Source: CAZECR01 sp964510495
GTDB taxonomy: Bacteria > Patescibacteriota > Patescibacteriia > Magasanikbacterales > GWA2-37-8
Direction of reading: 5' to 3'
Length of the DNA stretch: 64,000 nt
Assembly (NCBI GenBank): GCA_964510495.1
Contig: CAZECR010000002.1
Span: forward strand, 1-64,000
A program made the translations under genes and the position numbers. This document shows, in pieces, positions 33,476 to 42,759 of this stretch (the first letter of the stretch is position 1; each line of letters opens with the position of its first letter). Below the pieces are notes generated by a model. That model did no database searches and was not told the origin of the DNA. It was given only the letters and a program-made list of their open reading frames with translations.

Positions 33476-34202
33476 ATTTTTGCTGAACATGTGAGTTATG
33501 TTTGGTAAGTTCTGGATCTTCTTCCAAAATTACTACGATATCCGAGAGCCTAAAGTTTTCTATATCAGGTAACCGATTGCAGATTTCTGTAAGCAAGACA
33601 TAATCCGCATCCTCATCTAGGGTTAAACGATACTCCGAATAGTCTACAGAATTTTCAACATTAATTGCCTTAAATACTTGTGGATTTTTTAACAGGTACT
33701 GAGTGACATGCTCGCGATCTTCCGGATCCTGCGTCTCAGTCCACATACGCTTCAGGGCCTCATAGGTAAAAGCTTCTACATCTAGCCCACGGGGATAGGT
33801 TCTCTTTCCAAGGACATTAGCAGCATAATCGGCATCGCTATTTACTAGTGCACCAATAACTGTATCGACTACATCCGGGTCAATAAACGGGCAATCCGAT
33901 GTTATCCGCACAACGTAATCGGCACGGTTTGTTGTGGCCGCCTGGTAGTAACGATCGAGAACATCTTGTTCACTTCCCCGAGATACGTTTACTGCTGGAT
34001 AATTTTCAGTAACATATTTTTCAATCACGTCATTCTCGGCGCTGGCTGGACTTGCCACCACAATCCTATTAATACGTTTAGATTGCCCTAGACGCTCAAG
34101 CACCATATCAAGCACTGTTTTTGTGCCAAGTTTCAAAAAAATTTTATTGGGCAGACGGGTGGAACCGGTTCTAGCCTGAACGATGCAAACAACTTTTTTC
34201 AT
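33462..34202 (-). CDS. SpsF-like cytidylyltransferase, second copy
   Basis: 246 aa, same fold: VCIVQARTGSTRLPNKIFL, VRITSDCPFIDPDVVD, SEYRLTLDEDADYVL. Divergent from the adjacent copy (roughly one third identical by eye), so the two probably act on different sugars, or as a heteromer. Overlaps the upstream gene by 4 bases (ATGA). Confidence 0.82.
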   Translation of the reverse strand: MKKVVCIVQARTGSTRLPNKIFLKLGTKTVLDMVLERLGQSKRINRIVVASPASAENDVIEKYVTENYPAVNVSRGSEQDVLDRYYQAATTNRADYVVRITSDCPFIDPDVVDTVIGALVNSDADYAANVLGKRTYPRGLDVEAFTYEALKRMWTETQDPEDREHVTQYLLKNPQVFKAINVENSVDYSEYRLTLDEDADYVLLTEICNRLPDIENFRLSDIVVILEEDPELTKHNSHVQQKYAQY

Positions 34203-35269
34203 ACAATAGAATCATTAACTACACGAATAACGCGATCAATAGCTTTTGAATCTACGTATTGATCTCGAATTTTTTGTATTCGATCTGCGCTTTGTTTATT
34301 TTTAAATACATTCAAAAATATTTTTTCCAGCTGAGTAATCGTATATGCAGCACGCGAAAGCCCCAGATGGTTGCTGATAAGGGAATCCTCTTTCTGCTGA
34401 ATTCCCGGCTGATACGAAATCGTGGGAATACCAAGGAGTGCCGCACGGAACAAGACGGCGGAGTTAATACCGAGCACCAAACGAGCCTTTGGCATTAGGA
34501 GATCAGTTGCCTGTGAAGCAATAGTAATTTTTAGTTTAGATCGCTTGATAATTGTATCGAATTTTTTTCTCTTGAGCGCGCGTGGATGAAAGGCAATAGA
34601 AACCTTTTCCTCTGGATAGTACCTTTCAAGCAAACGCACATAGGTCGCAAAAATCTCAATCTCATTATACCGCGGCATACGGGCTACTCGGCCAAATTCT
34701 TTAAGCATTTCCGTAAATGGCTGACACACGAATAGCACTCCTCTTTTTTTAACAGTATTATTTTGCTTGCACTTAGCAAAACTTGGATTACCCGTAACAA
34801 CTATACGCTTTGAAGGGAGTCCTTCCTCGATCATCTGGCGTTTCATGAGATTGTCTATTGCACAGATTGTTGTTGGCAAAAAAACTCTATCATCAGTCGT
34901 AGGAGTAGAAAAATTTATAGCATAGTTAGTTGACCAAAAATCAAGCAATGTTATAACGGGTATGCTGTTTTTCCTTGCTAATGCAATAACTCTTTTATCA
35001 GGGCTCATTCCATCACTAACTCCGGTTACGATTACTGACGGAAGAACAAGCGCTAATTTTTTTTTAAACGCTGCAGCTGACCAGCCTGTACAATCAACAT
35101 GTTTTTCTCGCAACCGAGAAGCTATCACAACCGACGACTTAGAAACCCAAAGTACCGGGGCAAATCCCTTACGGCGAAGCCTCTGAACCACGGGCACGAG
35201 CGCCATAAGCCCACCCGGATCCTGAGCAACAAAAAGATATTTATTTTTTTGCTTTCTTTTTAAGCTCAT
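34199..35269 (-). CDS. GT-B-like protein, possible glycosyltransferase or PseG-type hydrolase
   Basis: 356 aa. Two Rossmann-like halves: an N-terminal half starting YLFVAQDPGGLMALVPVVQRLRRKG and a C-terminal half with VSIAFHPRALKRKKFD, LMPKARLVLGINSAVLFRAALLGIPTISYQPG, a donor-binding layout seen in GT-B enzymes such as LpxB-, CDP-glycerol- or WecB-type proteins. It precedes the SpsF pair; PseG-type UDP-sugar hydrolases are often next to or fused with cytidylyltransferases, so it may fill the otherwise missing PseG step. That is inference. Confidence 0.6.
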   Translation of the reverse strand: MSLKRKQKNKYLFVAQDPGGLMALVPVVQRLRRKGFAPVLWVSKSSVVIASRLREKHVDCTGWSAAAFKKKLALVLPSVIVTGVSDGMSPDKRVIALARKNSIPVITLLDFWSTNYAINFSTPTTDDRVFLPTTICAIDNLMKRQMIEEGLPSKRIVVTGNPSFAKCKQNNTVKKRGVLFVCQPFTEMLKEFGRVARMPRYNEIEIFATYVRLLERYYPEEKVSIAFHPRALKRKKFDTIIKRSKLKITIASQATDLLMPKARLVLGINSAVLFRAALLGIPTISYQPGIQQKEDSLISNHLGLSRAAYTITQLEKIFLNVFKNKQSADRIQKIRDQYVDSKAIDRVIRVVNDSIV

Positions 35270-36560
35270 ATTTTTTTAAGTCTTCGACCTGGCTTTCAAT
35301 TCGAGCGAATACATCCACCAACACATCGATGTCTTTGCGTGTTTGTGGAGGGTGACAAATAGTCGTAAACATCATTTCCTCTTTTTCCAGGTACTCAACC
35401 TGGGGGCAAATCCCCTCTTCATAACTTACCGAAGTCGGAAATTCTTTGGATTCAAAAGGAAATTTAGTATTAGGAAATATTTCGCGGCGTTGAAAAATCT
35501 GCATCAGGTAGATGGGCTTTACATAGCCAGCGTGGATGGGAAGATTTTCAGCCAAGACCGCTCGCTCAAAAGTTGCGCGGCTAATACCAATTGCATCTTT
35601 ATGAAATTTAAACGGAAAAACATAATAGGCGTGCGTCGTATTTTTTAAGAGCTTTGGCGGCTCTAACCAACTGAATTGCTTCATTTTACTACTCAGATAC
35701 TCAGCCAGTTCAACACATGGTTTCATGAGCTTATCCATCTTTTTAAGCTGTTCAACAGCGACTGCTGCATGCAGCTCACTGAGACGTAGATTATTACCAG
35801 CAATAGCTTCATAGGTTTTACCATCCTCATCATAGAGCGCGTCAACCACGGCTTCACCGTGATTACGGACCAACTGAGCGCGGAAAGCCAATTTTTTATC
35901 ATTCGTTACCAAGACACCACCTTCGCCACACTGTAAATTTTTGTGGACATTAAAACTGAAGACACCAATGTCACCCACAGTTCCTAAAAATTTTCCACGG
36001 TATTTTGCCCCGATCGATTGAGCATTATCTTCAATAATTTTTAAGTTATGTTTTTTAGCGACCGGCAAGAGTTTATCAAAATCAGTTGGACCACCGTACA
36101 AATTCACCGTTAGAATCGCTTTGGTACGCGGTGTAATATTTTTTTCTACCGAAGCAGCGTCCAAACAAAAAGTATTCATGTCAACATCGGCAAAAACCGG
36201 AATAGCATTATTCAAAAGGATTGCTGTTGCTGTTGCCGCCATAGTGTAAGGCGACGTGATCACTTCGTCCCCAGGCCCGATGCCGAGTGCTGCGACGGCT
36301 GCCTGGAGCGCAGTTGATGCAGAATTAAAGCTAACCGCATACTTGACCTTAAACATTTTACACATCATTGCCTCAAATTCTTGCACGTGTTTACCACCTA
36401 AAAATTTTTTTCCTGGACGACCTAAAAAATCAGAGATGACTCTTTCATCCATCACTTTAAGTGCCGCTTTTTTTTCTTCTTTTCCCAGAGAGTTAGTTGG
36501 CGGATACGGCTTTGATCGAACGGGTGTACCACCAAGGATCGCTAATTTTTTTTGTGGCAT
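35241..36560 (-). CDS. DegT/DnrJ/EryC1-family aminotransferase
   Basis: 439 aa PLP-dependent sugar aminotransferase. FNSASTALQAAVAALG, EDNAQSIGAKYRG and FSFNVHKNLQCGEGG with the PLP Lys are present; ~60 residues longer than the usual 370-390, with extra length at the C-terminus (Glu/Lys-rich tail). Transaminates a keto-sugar nucleotide; which one is unknown. Ends inside the start of the next gene (29-base overlap). Confidence 0.87.
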   Translation of the reverse strand: MPQKKLAILGGTPVRSKPYPPTNSLGKEEKKAALKVMDERVISDFLGRPGKKFLGGKHVQEFEAMMCKMFKVKYAVSFNSASTALQAAVAALGIGPGDEVITSPYTMAATATAILLNNAIPVFADVDMNTFCLDAASVEKNITPRTKAILTVNLYGGPTDFDKLLPVAKKHNLKIIEDNAQSIGAKYRGKFLGTVGDIGVFSFNVHKNLQCGEGGVLVTNDKKLAFRAQLVRNHGEAVVDALYDEDGKTYEAIAGNNLRLSELHAAVAVEQLKKMDKLMKPCVELAEYLSSKMKQFSWLEPPKLLKNTTHAYYVFPFKFHKDAIGISRATFERAVLAENLPIHAGYVKPIYLMQIFQRREIFPNTKFPFESKEFPTSVSYEEGICPQVEYLEKEEMMFTTICHPPQTRKDIDVLVDVFARIESQVEDLKKYELKKKAKK

Positions 36561-36561
36561 A

Positions 36562-37320
36562 TTAGAGATTTTTAAAATACTGAATATTTTTTAGATCGTT
36601 TTCAAGTCCAGCCCCTTCCTTGGGTGTTTCAAATACAACACGAACCTCTTGCTCTACAGCAGCGCTCTCAATCAATTTTTTGATATAACCGAAATCATAG
36701 TCTCCATCACCAAGACTCAAATGCTCGTCATCTCCGCTCTTCTGGTGCGCATCACTAATGTGGAAATAACTCGGCTTAAGTATGCTCACCGCGTCGCGGA
36801 TAAATTCCTTATAGGCAACACCTTGTTGTACAGCACTGATAATCGCATGGCTGAAATCAAAACAAATCTGATAGCCACATTCAGCATGTATAAACCGGAG
36901 TTGTTCCAGAGAATACCCGTAGCAGAGCACTTCGTGCATACCTATTTTTGGCTTGTTTTCTATAATAATCCGATTATCATGAATTTTTTTAACATTCTCC
37001 GCAAAAATCTGATTCTCCGATCCAACTCCGGCATGCACAACAATCTGATGACTACTTAGGAGATCTGCGGCGGGTATCACTTCGCTTTTAAAAAGCGAAA
37101 TCATCTCATTATTCAATTGGTGAATATTGAATCCATGCTCAAAATAAGGAGCGTGGATGGTGACCTCAACCTCTTTTAGAACTTCAAGCGCTTTAAAATC
37201 AACTTTGGCAGGAACCAAATAGACTTCAACAAAATCTGCCTGACCGTTTTTAACGGCAGCCACTGCTTCAGGGAACAGAGCATGGTTGATTGACCAAAGT
37301 TTTATTCCGTACTTAATCAT
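36562..37320 (-). CDS. Sugar-phosphate isomerase/epimerase-like TIM barrel
   Basis: 252 aa AP-endonuclease-2/xylose-isomerase-like barrel: VTIHAPYF, IVVHAGVGSENQ, IIENKPKIG, FDFSHAI, FHISDAHQKSGDDEHLSLGDGDYDF supply the His/Asp/Glu metal ligands. In glycan loci such proteins isomerise sugars or act as hydrolases; exact reaction unknown. Starts inside the deacetylase stop (ATGATTAA). Confidence 0.75.
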   Translation of the reverse strand: MIKYGIKLWSINHALFPEAVAAVKNGQADFVEVYLVPAKVDFKALEVLKEVEVTIHAPYFEHGFNIHQLNNEMISLFKSEVIPAADLLSSHQIVVHAGVGSENQIFAENVKKIHDNRIIIENKPKIGMHEVLCYGYSLEQLRFIHAECGYQICFDFSHAIISAVQQGVAYKEFIRDAVSILKPSYFHISDAHQKSGDDEHLSLGDGDYDFGYIKKLIESAAVEQEVRVVFETPKEGAGLENDLKNIQYFKNL

Positions 37321-37984
37321 GTAATTCTCTTAATACCTGAAAGGCCTCCGCATGAGCAAAACCTACTTCAAGTCCACGAAACTGTGAAAGTATTTTTACT
37401 CCTTCCAATGAACGAGGGTGCGGATAGTCTCGCAATTCCTGACTGTATGATTCTAAACCATGCAATTTTTTCTCAATAACAGATGAAATATCAACATATA
37501 CCATAGGCGCGAAAACTGTTCCTCCAGCACGATGCTGCCATTCAGTCGAAGAAAGTGTTTCAAAAGCCCATATTTTCTTAACACAAAAACCTGGTTGTGG
37601 CCGACACGCAGTCATAACCGCTTCAGCTGTAAGGCGATGATCAACATTTAAATCAAAAGGGTAATGAGTATAGACTATTTCCGGTTTTATTTCTTCAAGA
37701 ATCTTACTTATTTCTTTTATAATCGTTAAGAGTGGAATCGAGTCAAATTGATTGTCGGGCAATCGCTTAAAAATCGTCTGAAAGGTGCCAAGACGTCGTC
37801 CAGCTTCCAAAGCTGCTTGCTCTCTCTGCGCGACATCCGCAGTAACATCTCGTGAAGTCTCACCGTCTCCGAGGAGGAGCACGTGCACAGCATCACCCTT
37901 TTCAACATGTTTTAAAATCGTTCCCCCGACGCCCAGAATTTCATCATCAGGATGGGCCGCTACTACTAAGACAGTTTTTTTCAT
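37313..37984 (-). CDS. PIG-L/LmbE-family N-deacetylase
   Basis: 223 aa Zn-dependent deacetylase of GlcNAc-like groups. AHPDDEILGVGG (9-20) holds the metal-binding HPDDE, and YTHYPFDLNVDHRLTAEA supplies the later His ligand. ATG 37984 chosen (T-ATG); 12 further codons upstream overlap the WbqC gene. In a NulO-type operon it could free an amine for later formylation or amidation. Confidence 0.87.
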   Translation of the reverse strand: MKKTVLVVAAHPDDEILGVGGTILKHVEKGDAVHVLLLGDGETSRDVTADVAQREQAALEAGRRLGTFQTIFKRLPDNQFDSIPLLTIIKEISKILEEIKPEIVYTHYPFDLNVDHRLTAEAVMTACRPQPGFCVKKIWAFETLSSTEWQHRAGGTVFAPMVYVDISSVIEKKLHGLESYSQELRDYPHPRSLEGVKILSQFRGLEVGFAHAEAFQVLRELHD

Positions 37985-37988
37985 AGTA

Positions 37989-38666
37989 TTAAATAAAGCT
38001 GATTGATTTTGGCCCTTCATTAAACAACAGGTCTATAGCCGCGAGACATGGAATAAATTCACCAAATAATTGCTGATATTTTTGTGGCGCATACTCCTGA
38101 TAGCTGAGACTAATACCAGCCTCCCGAAAGGCTTCCTCATGTATGTAGTCTTTGCCCATGGCCCCTGAGATATAATGATCTGCTCCCACATGCTTCAGTA
38201 TGTCCAAAAGTAGATAGTCTTTTTGAGAGCTGAAAACCGGGAGATCGGATGACCGAACAAGCCTGGTTTTGAGATCAAAAGCTTTAACCAGAATTTGGAG
38301 CATATCCCAGCAAACATCGGATAATTTAGTATACGGCTTTTGATAAAAAAGCTCAAGTTCAGGGCTATATTCGTTCCAAAAAGGAGCTTTTTTATAATTA
38401 TCCATAATTTGAAACCAATGCGACTTTTGCCAAGTATCAGAAGCAGTCTCAACGTCCTTAATAAGACTTTTTCGCAGGTCACCACCGGTTTTGACTGGAA
38501 TAGTCAGCCATTTTGGTCCCTGCGGTGTTTTTATCTTATTCCGATTCGAAAAACTCCTATCCCCCATAGGGACAGTGTCAAAAAAAACATATACATCAGA
38601 ATTTTTGATCTTATCAAAATAGCCGAGCCATGGTAGGTACGCGGGTTGACTGATGGTAACAATCAT
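37989..38666 (-). CDS. WbqC-like family protein
   Basis: 225 aa, WbqC family: ISQPAYLPWLGYFDKI, FFDTVPMGDRSFSNRNKIK, WLTIPVK, GADHYISGAMGKDYI. Members sit in O-antigen loci, often for N-acyl-sugar decoration, but their reaction is unproven. Flanked by methyltransferase and deacetylase genes with spacers under 20 bases. Confidence 0.85.
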   Translation of the reverse strand: MIVTISQPAYLPWLGYFDKIKNSDVYVFFDTVPMGDRSFSNRNKIKTPQGPKWLTIPVKTGGDLRKSLIKDVETASDTWQKSHWFQIMDNYKKAPFWNEYSPELELFYQKPYTKLSDVCWDMLQILVKAFDLKTRLVRSSDLPVFSSQKDYLLLDILKHVGADHYISGAMGKDYIHEEAFREAGISLSYQEYAPQKYQQLFGEFIPCLAAIDLLFNEGPKSISFI

Positions 38667-38683
38667 ATCAGACGTCTAACGCA

Positions 38684-39289
38684 TTAAATCTTTTGAGCAA
38701 CAACAACATACGAAGCATACCGATAGTGCTTTGGTACACTGCTGTCGCGGATAACATGCTCCAGATGAATAATTTTAAATTGATTTTTAAGCAACTGCTG
38801 TAATTCTTTTTTTGCCGTAAAGTGCACGTAATCGTAATGTTTAAACGTAGGTGCCTTCAAAAAATTTTTTGCCGCGGAATCTTCTTGTGATCGCATATTG
38901 ACAATCATAAAAAGCCCTCCTTTTTTAAGTACACGCGCTGCTTCAGCAATTATTTTTTTAATCTTGGGAAGCTGATTATGTTGAATCGAACCACGATCAA
39001 GTACGATATCAAAAAAATTGCTTTTGTAAGGAAGCTCCGCCATATCCGCAACAGCCACAGTTGCTTTTACTTTTTTCTCACGTAAGAAAATTTTTGAATA
39101 ACTAAGTGCTTCAATGTCAATATCTATACCGTGTGTTTCATAGCCATTTTCAGCAAAAAAGACGAGGTTATTCCCGGTTCCCGAGCCGATCTCGAGGACT
39201 CTCCCTTTCTTTTTAGCGAGATTCTTAACCAATGAGACAACATCAGAATAAGGGTAGCGCGCGGCTTGAAACTGTTTGGGAGCACTCAT
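38684..39289 (-). CDS. SAM-dependent methyltransferase, tandem copy B
   Basis: 201 aa class I methyltransferase: VLEIGSGTGNNLVFFAENG (motif I), GIDID, VADMAELPYKSNFFDIVLDRGSI, VLKKGGLFMIVNMR. About two thirds identical by eye to the next gene, same length, and includes a 62-bp stretch of exact DNA identity with it. Likely methylates a sugar of the glycan. Confidence 0.85.
   Translation of the reverse strand: MSAPKQFQAARYPYSDVVSLVKNLAKKKGRVLEIGSGTGNNLVFFAENGYETHGIDIDIEALSYSKIFLREKKVKATVAVADMAELPYKSNFFDIVLDRGSIQHNQLPKIKKIIAEAARVLKKGGLFMIVNMRSQEDSAAKNFLKAPTFKHYDYVHFTAKKELQQLLKNQFKIIHLEHVIRDSSVPKHYRYASYVVVAQKI
38985..39046. repeat. 62-bp exact repeat, copy 1
   Basis: Identical over 62 bases to 39619-39680, in the VADMAELPYKSNFFDIVLDRGSI-encoding part of the paired methyltransferase genes. 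Confidence 0.9.
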
Positions 39290-39317
39290 AGAAAATAACT
39301 AGGCAATAATCTAATCT

Positions 39318-39923
39318 TTAGATCTTTTTAGCAACCACGATATACGAAGAATACGTCGATTTTTTTGGCGCACTAACATCTCGAGTCACTAATTCCAAAT
39401 ACTCAATTTTAAACTTATTTTTTAGGAGGCCGCGTAATTCCTTTTCTGTCGTAAAATGAATATAGTCGTAGTACCTAAAGCTTTTTTCCTTAAGATAATT
39501 TTTAGCCACCGAATCCTTTTGCGTACGCATGTTAACAATAACAAACATACCGCCTTTTTTGAGAACCCGAGCAGCCTCGGCTACTATTTTTTTAATAACA
39601 TCAATTCTATTAGCTTGTATCGAACCACGATCAAGTACGATATCAAAAAAATTGCTTTTGTAAGGAAGCTCCGCCATATCAGCAACATCAAGCGTGGCTT
39701 TCAATTTTTTCTCACGTAAAAAATTCTTAGCATATTCTATGGCGTCCGTATCCAGATCCATACCATAGGTGTCATAACCATTTTCCGCAAAAAAGACCAG
39801 GTTATTACCTGTTCCACAAGCAACTTCTAGAGCTTTACCTTTTTTAGGACAAAGATTCTTAACGAGCGATACTACGTCAGAATAAGGATACCGTGCAATT
39901 TGAAAATGTTTAGGAGCGCCCAT
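39318..39923 (-). CDS. SAM-dependent methyltransferase, tandem copy A
   Basis: 201 aa, paralogue of 38684-39289. Motif I is ALEVACGTGNNLVFFAENG; then GMDLD, and the shared VADMAELPYKSNFFDIVLDRGSI block. The acceptor-side C-termini differ more than the cores (RDVSAPKKSTYSSY against RDSSVPKHYRYASY), so the two may methylate different positions or sugars. Confidence 0.85.
   Translation of the reverse strand: MGAPKHFQIARYPYSDVVSLVKNLCPKKGKALEVACGTGNNLVFFAENGYDTYGMDLDTDAIEYAKNFLREKKLKATLDVADMAELPYKSNFFDIVLDRGSIQANRIDVIKKIVAEAARVLKKGGMFVIVNMRTQKDSVAKNYLKEKSFRYYDYIHFTTEKELRGLLKNKFKIEYLELVTRDVSAPKKSTYSSYIVVAKKI
39619..39680. repeat. 62-bp exact repeat, copy 2
   Basis: See 38985-39046; a recent conversion tract or a strongly conserved segment. 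Confidence 0.9.
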
Positions 39924-39947
39924 AACGATGAAATTTAAAGATAAATT

Positions 39948-40379
39948 CTAAACTTTTAAATAATACCCCTCTTTAATAATCGGGGGATTCCCTATAACGA
40001 GAGAGTACGGAGGAATGCTGCACGGTTTACTAATAATTGTGCCAGCTGCGACAACACTGTGATGCCCAATAGTAACCCCACCACCAACAAAGCAATGTGA
40101 ACCGATAAAGACATTATTTTCAATAGTGATAGGCTGACGAGCAATTTCCGTGGAAAGTTCCAAGGCTTTTCGATGAGAGTCTGCAACATTTACCGAAACA
40201 AAAGAAGCTATATCACAATGGTCTCCAATCGTAACCTGCGAACCCTTTGCGTTAACTTCAGAAAAAAATCCAATGTAGACATTTTTACCAATTTTTGGAG
40301 CACCGCTAACATACACCAGGGGATGAAACTGATTTTCTGGCACTTGCAGCAATTCGGAAATATTTAATGGATCAGACAT
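39948..40379 (-). CDS. Hexapeptide-repeat acetyltransferase
   Basis: 143 aa left-handed beta-helix: APKIGKNVYIGFFSEVNAKGSQVTIGDHCDI and ITIENNVFIGSHCFVGGGVTIGHHSVVAAGTIISK are runs of hexapeptide repeats. Most resembles WbbJ/NeuD-like O- or N-acetyltransferases. Between the methyltransferases and the NeuB-like synthase, five bases from the latter, so a NeuD-like acetylation of the nonulosonate is plausible. Confidence 0.82.
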   Translation of the reverse strand: MSDPLNISELLQVPENQFHPLVYVSGAPKIGKNVYIGFFSEVNAKGSQVTIGDHCDIASFVSVNVADSHRKALELSTEIARQPITIENNVFIGSHCFVGGGVTIGHHSVVAAGTIISKPCSIPPYSLVIGNPPIIKEGYYLKV

Positions 40380-40383
40380 AGCC

Positions 40384-41448
40384 CTATTTCAAATCACTAA
40401 GACTCAGAACCTGATCTTTCTTAATATCCTTTTTAGCAGTACGACCAACAATAAACGGCAGATATTTTGGCGGCAAACCAAAGCCCGGTCTTTTGACATC
40501 CACCATCTCTTTGGTAATCACTGTGCCTTTAGAAATCTCCTGCATTGCCATGACGCTGCGGCGACAGTCTCGTTTCATAACCGCTTCCTCTTTTGATAAA
40601 ATCAGCTGAGGAATACCCAAGATTTTTTCTGCCTCACGAACCTGATCAACCAACTGTTTCATTTCTACCGGGTCGGCTGAAAACCAATGATCCGGACCAG
40701 CCATTTCTTTACTAAGAGTAAAATGCTTCTCGATCACCACCGCGCCGAGAATCGTTGCGACTACCGCGGCTGTGGCTCCAACAGTGTGATCAGAATATCC
40801 CACCATAACATCAAAGGCAGATTGCAAAGTTTTAATTTGGAGCAAGTTAGCTTTTTCAGGTGGGGTCGGGTAGAGCGAGGTGCATTTTAAAACAATTAAT
40901 TTTTCATTACCCGCCTTCTTAACCGTCTCGACTGCGTCATGGACTTCATCAATAGTCGCCATGCCAGTAGAAATAATCATGGGCTTCTTCTTTTTTGCAT
41001 AATGCTCCATGAGCGCCAAATTAGACAAATCGTCTGAGCCAACCTTAATGGCAGGCATATTTATTTCACTGCTACAGAGAAAATCTACCGTTTTGAAACT
41101 ATTATCCTGAGGTGTTGAAAAAAGAATAATACCGATTTTTTTAGCGTACGCAAATAGCTCTTTTTGCATACTTCTCGTCAGTTCGTAGCGTTTAAACATA
41201 CTAAACTGACTTTCAGTGACTTCTTTACCCTGACTCTTGTACGTATACATGAGTTCTTTGTCACCAACAAAATCCTCGGTAATAAAAGACTGCAGTTTGA
41301 CCGCATCGGCGCCAACGCGTTTCGCTTCGCGCATCATTTCCTTGGCTACCGACATGTCGCCTTTGTGATTAATACCAAGCTCGGCGATAATAAACACCGG
41401 GTGCCCTGGTCCAACTTTTTTGTTGCCAATGGTAATAACTTGCTGCAT
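40384..41448 (-). CDS. neuB: Nonulosonic acid synthase (NeuB/PseI/LegI family)
   Basis: 354 aa. Condenses phosphoenolpyruvate with a 2-acetamido hexose to a nine-carbon acid. TIM barrel with FIIAELGINHKGD, VKLQSF, LFSTPQDNSF, KVGSDDLSNL, VGYSDHT, IEKHFTL; C-terminal SAF/antifreeze-like domain from ~290 (RRSVMAMQEISKGTVITKEM). Whether the product is Neu, Leg, Pse or another NulO cannot be told from this alone; a PseB-like dehydratase in the operon favours the 6-deoxy kinds. Confidence 0.92.
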   Translation of the reverse strand: MQQVITIGNKKVGPGHPVFIIAELGINHKGDMSVAKEMMREAKRVGADAVKLQSFITEDFVGDKELMYTYKSQGKEVTESQFSMFKRYELTRSMQKELFAYAKKIGIILFSTPQDNSFKTVDFLCSSEINMPAIKVGSDDLSNLALMEHYAKKKKPMIISTGMATIDEVHDAVETVKKAGNEKLIVLKCTSLYPTPPEKANLLQIKTLQSAFDVMVGYSDHTVGATAAVVATILGAVVIEKHFTLSKEMAGPDHWFSADPVEMKQLVDQVREAEKILGIPQLILSKEEAVMKRDCRRSVMAMQEISKGTVITKEMVDVKRPGFGLPPKYLPFIVGRTAKKDIKKDQVLSLSDLK

Positions 41449-41459
41449 AAGGTTATATG

Positions 41460-42752
41460 TTATCGTACTTTAAAAATATTAGTTATCGGCGCACCTTTGA
41501 TAGCTGAACTAAGCTTATTCGTAATTAATAATTTTTTCAGGTTTGCAAAAACTTCGGCATACACACCAATGAGACCATCAATGTCTTTCTGCGTATGGCT
41601 GAAACTGATATTATGCTGACCGTGCCAAAAATATCCTCGGCCAATAATTTCTTGCTGCAGGTAACTACTGATGATGAGTGATGAATATTTTTTATAGTCA
41701 CTTACGTCAAGCATCGTCCAACACGGCAAACCTTTGATCTTGAGGACATCTTCAAGGCCATTTTTTTGTATAAGCTCGGTTGTTTTTTGAGCGAGATAGG
41801 CACCCTTTATCCAAATAAATTCGGGAACCCGCTTCTGTTCAAGTTCTTTAATAGTCGCAACAGCGGCAGCCATAGAAAGTGCCTCACCCCCATTGGTAAA
41901 GGAGTAAAATATATTACAAACCTCCTTCATGTATTTTTTCTTTCCAACGAGCGCGGAGAGTGGCATACCATTAGACATCGATTTACCAAATGCAGCCAAA
42001 TCCGGCGTTACTCCAAACAACTTCTGTGCACCGCCAAGACCATACCGGAAACCTGTTATAACTTCATCAAAAATAAGGAGCGCACCATTTTCATGAGCCA
42101 GCGCCTTTACTTTCTTCAGAAAATCATTGGTTGGCTCGGTAAAATTTACTGGCTCCATGATTACGGCTGCAATCTTGTTTTTGTGTTCTTTAAAAATCTT
42201 TTTGAGGGATTCAATATCATTATAAACAAATTTATGGGTGAGCTCTCTGGTAGCAGCCGGAACACCCTGATTGCGGGTCGTTGTTCCAATATACCAATCA
42301 TGCCAACCATGATATCCGCACGCCGCAATATGATCTCTGCCCGTCGCCGCTCGAGCAACACGAATCGCGCCCGTCGTTACATCTGATCCGTTTTTACCAA
42401 AACGTACCATCTCAGCACAGGGAATATGCTTAATGAGGAGCTCAGACAGTTCATATTCAAGCGGTGAGGCCATGGAAAAGATAATGCCTTTTTCAAGCTG
42501 CGTCTTAATTGCATCATCAACCGCTTTATACCGATAGCCCAGAATAACAGGCAGGAGACCGTTTATAAAATCAACGTACTTATTACCATCAATATCCCAG
42601 ATATGCGCCCCCTGACCTCGCTCCATAAAAAGTGGCGCCTGCCCTTTGATATACTGGAGCGAACTTTTACTAAACGTCTGTGAACCAAGTGGAATTATTT
42701 TCTCCGCTTTCGCAAATAATTCATGACTTTTTTTATACCGAGGGTTAAGCAT
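41460..42752 (-). CDS. Class III (GSA-like) PLP aminotransferase
   Basis: 430 aa, related to glutamate-1-semialdehyde aminomutase: FGKNGSDVTTGAIRVARAATGR, CGYHGWHDW, LIFDEVITGFRYG and FGKSMSNGMPLSAL with the PLP Lys. In this setting it is not for haem: such proteins accompany NeuB/SpsF genes in surface-glycan loci and may transaminate the sugar acid. Substrate unknown. Confidence 0.85.
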   Translation of the reverse strand: MLNPRYKKSHELFAKAEKIIPLGSQTFSKSSLQYIKGQAPLFMERGQGAHIWDIDGNKYVDFINGLLPVILGYRYKAVDDAIKTQLEKGIIFSMASPLEYELSELLIKHIPCAEMVRFGKNGSDVTTGAIRVARAATGRDHIAACGYHGWHDWYIGTTTRNQGVPAATRELTHKFVYNDIESLKKIFKEHKNKIAAVIMEPVNFTEPTNDFLKKVKALAHENGALLIFDEVITGFRYGLGGAQKLFGVTPDLAAFGKSMSNGMPLSALVGKKKYMKEVCNIFYSFTNGGEALSMAAAVATIKELEQKRVPEFIWIKGAYLAQKTTELIQKNGLEDVLKIKGLPCWTMLDVSDYKKYSSLIISSYLQQEIIGRGYFWHGQHNISFSHTQKDIDGLIGVYAEVFANLKKLLITNKLSSAIKGAPITNIFKVR

Positions 42753-42759
42753 ATATGTG

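Noticed and set aside
41460..42752. hemL (glutamate-1-semialdehyde aminomutase)
   Set aside because: Context is a sugar operon without haem genes; class III aminotransferases of this kind are common in NulO loci.
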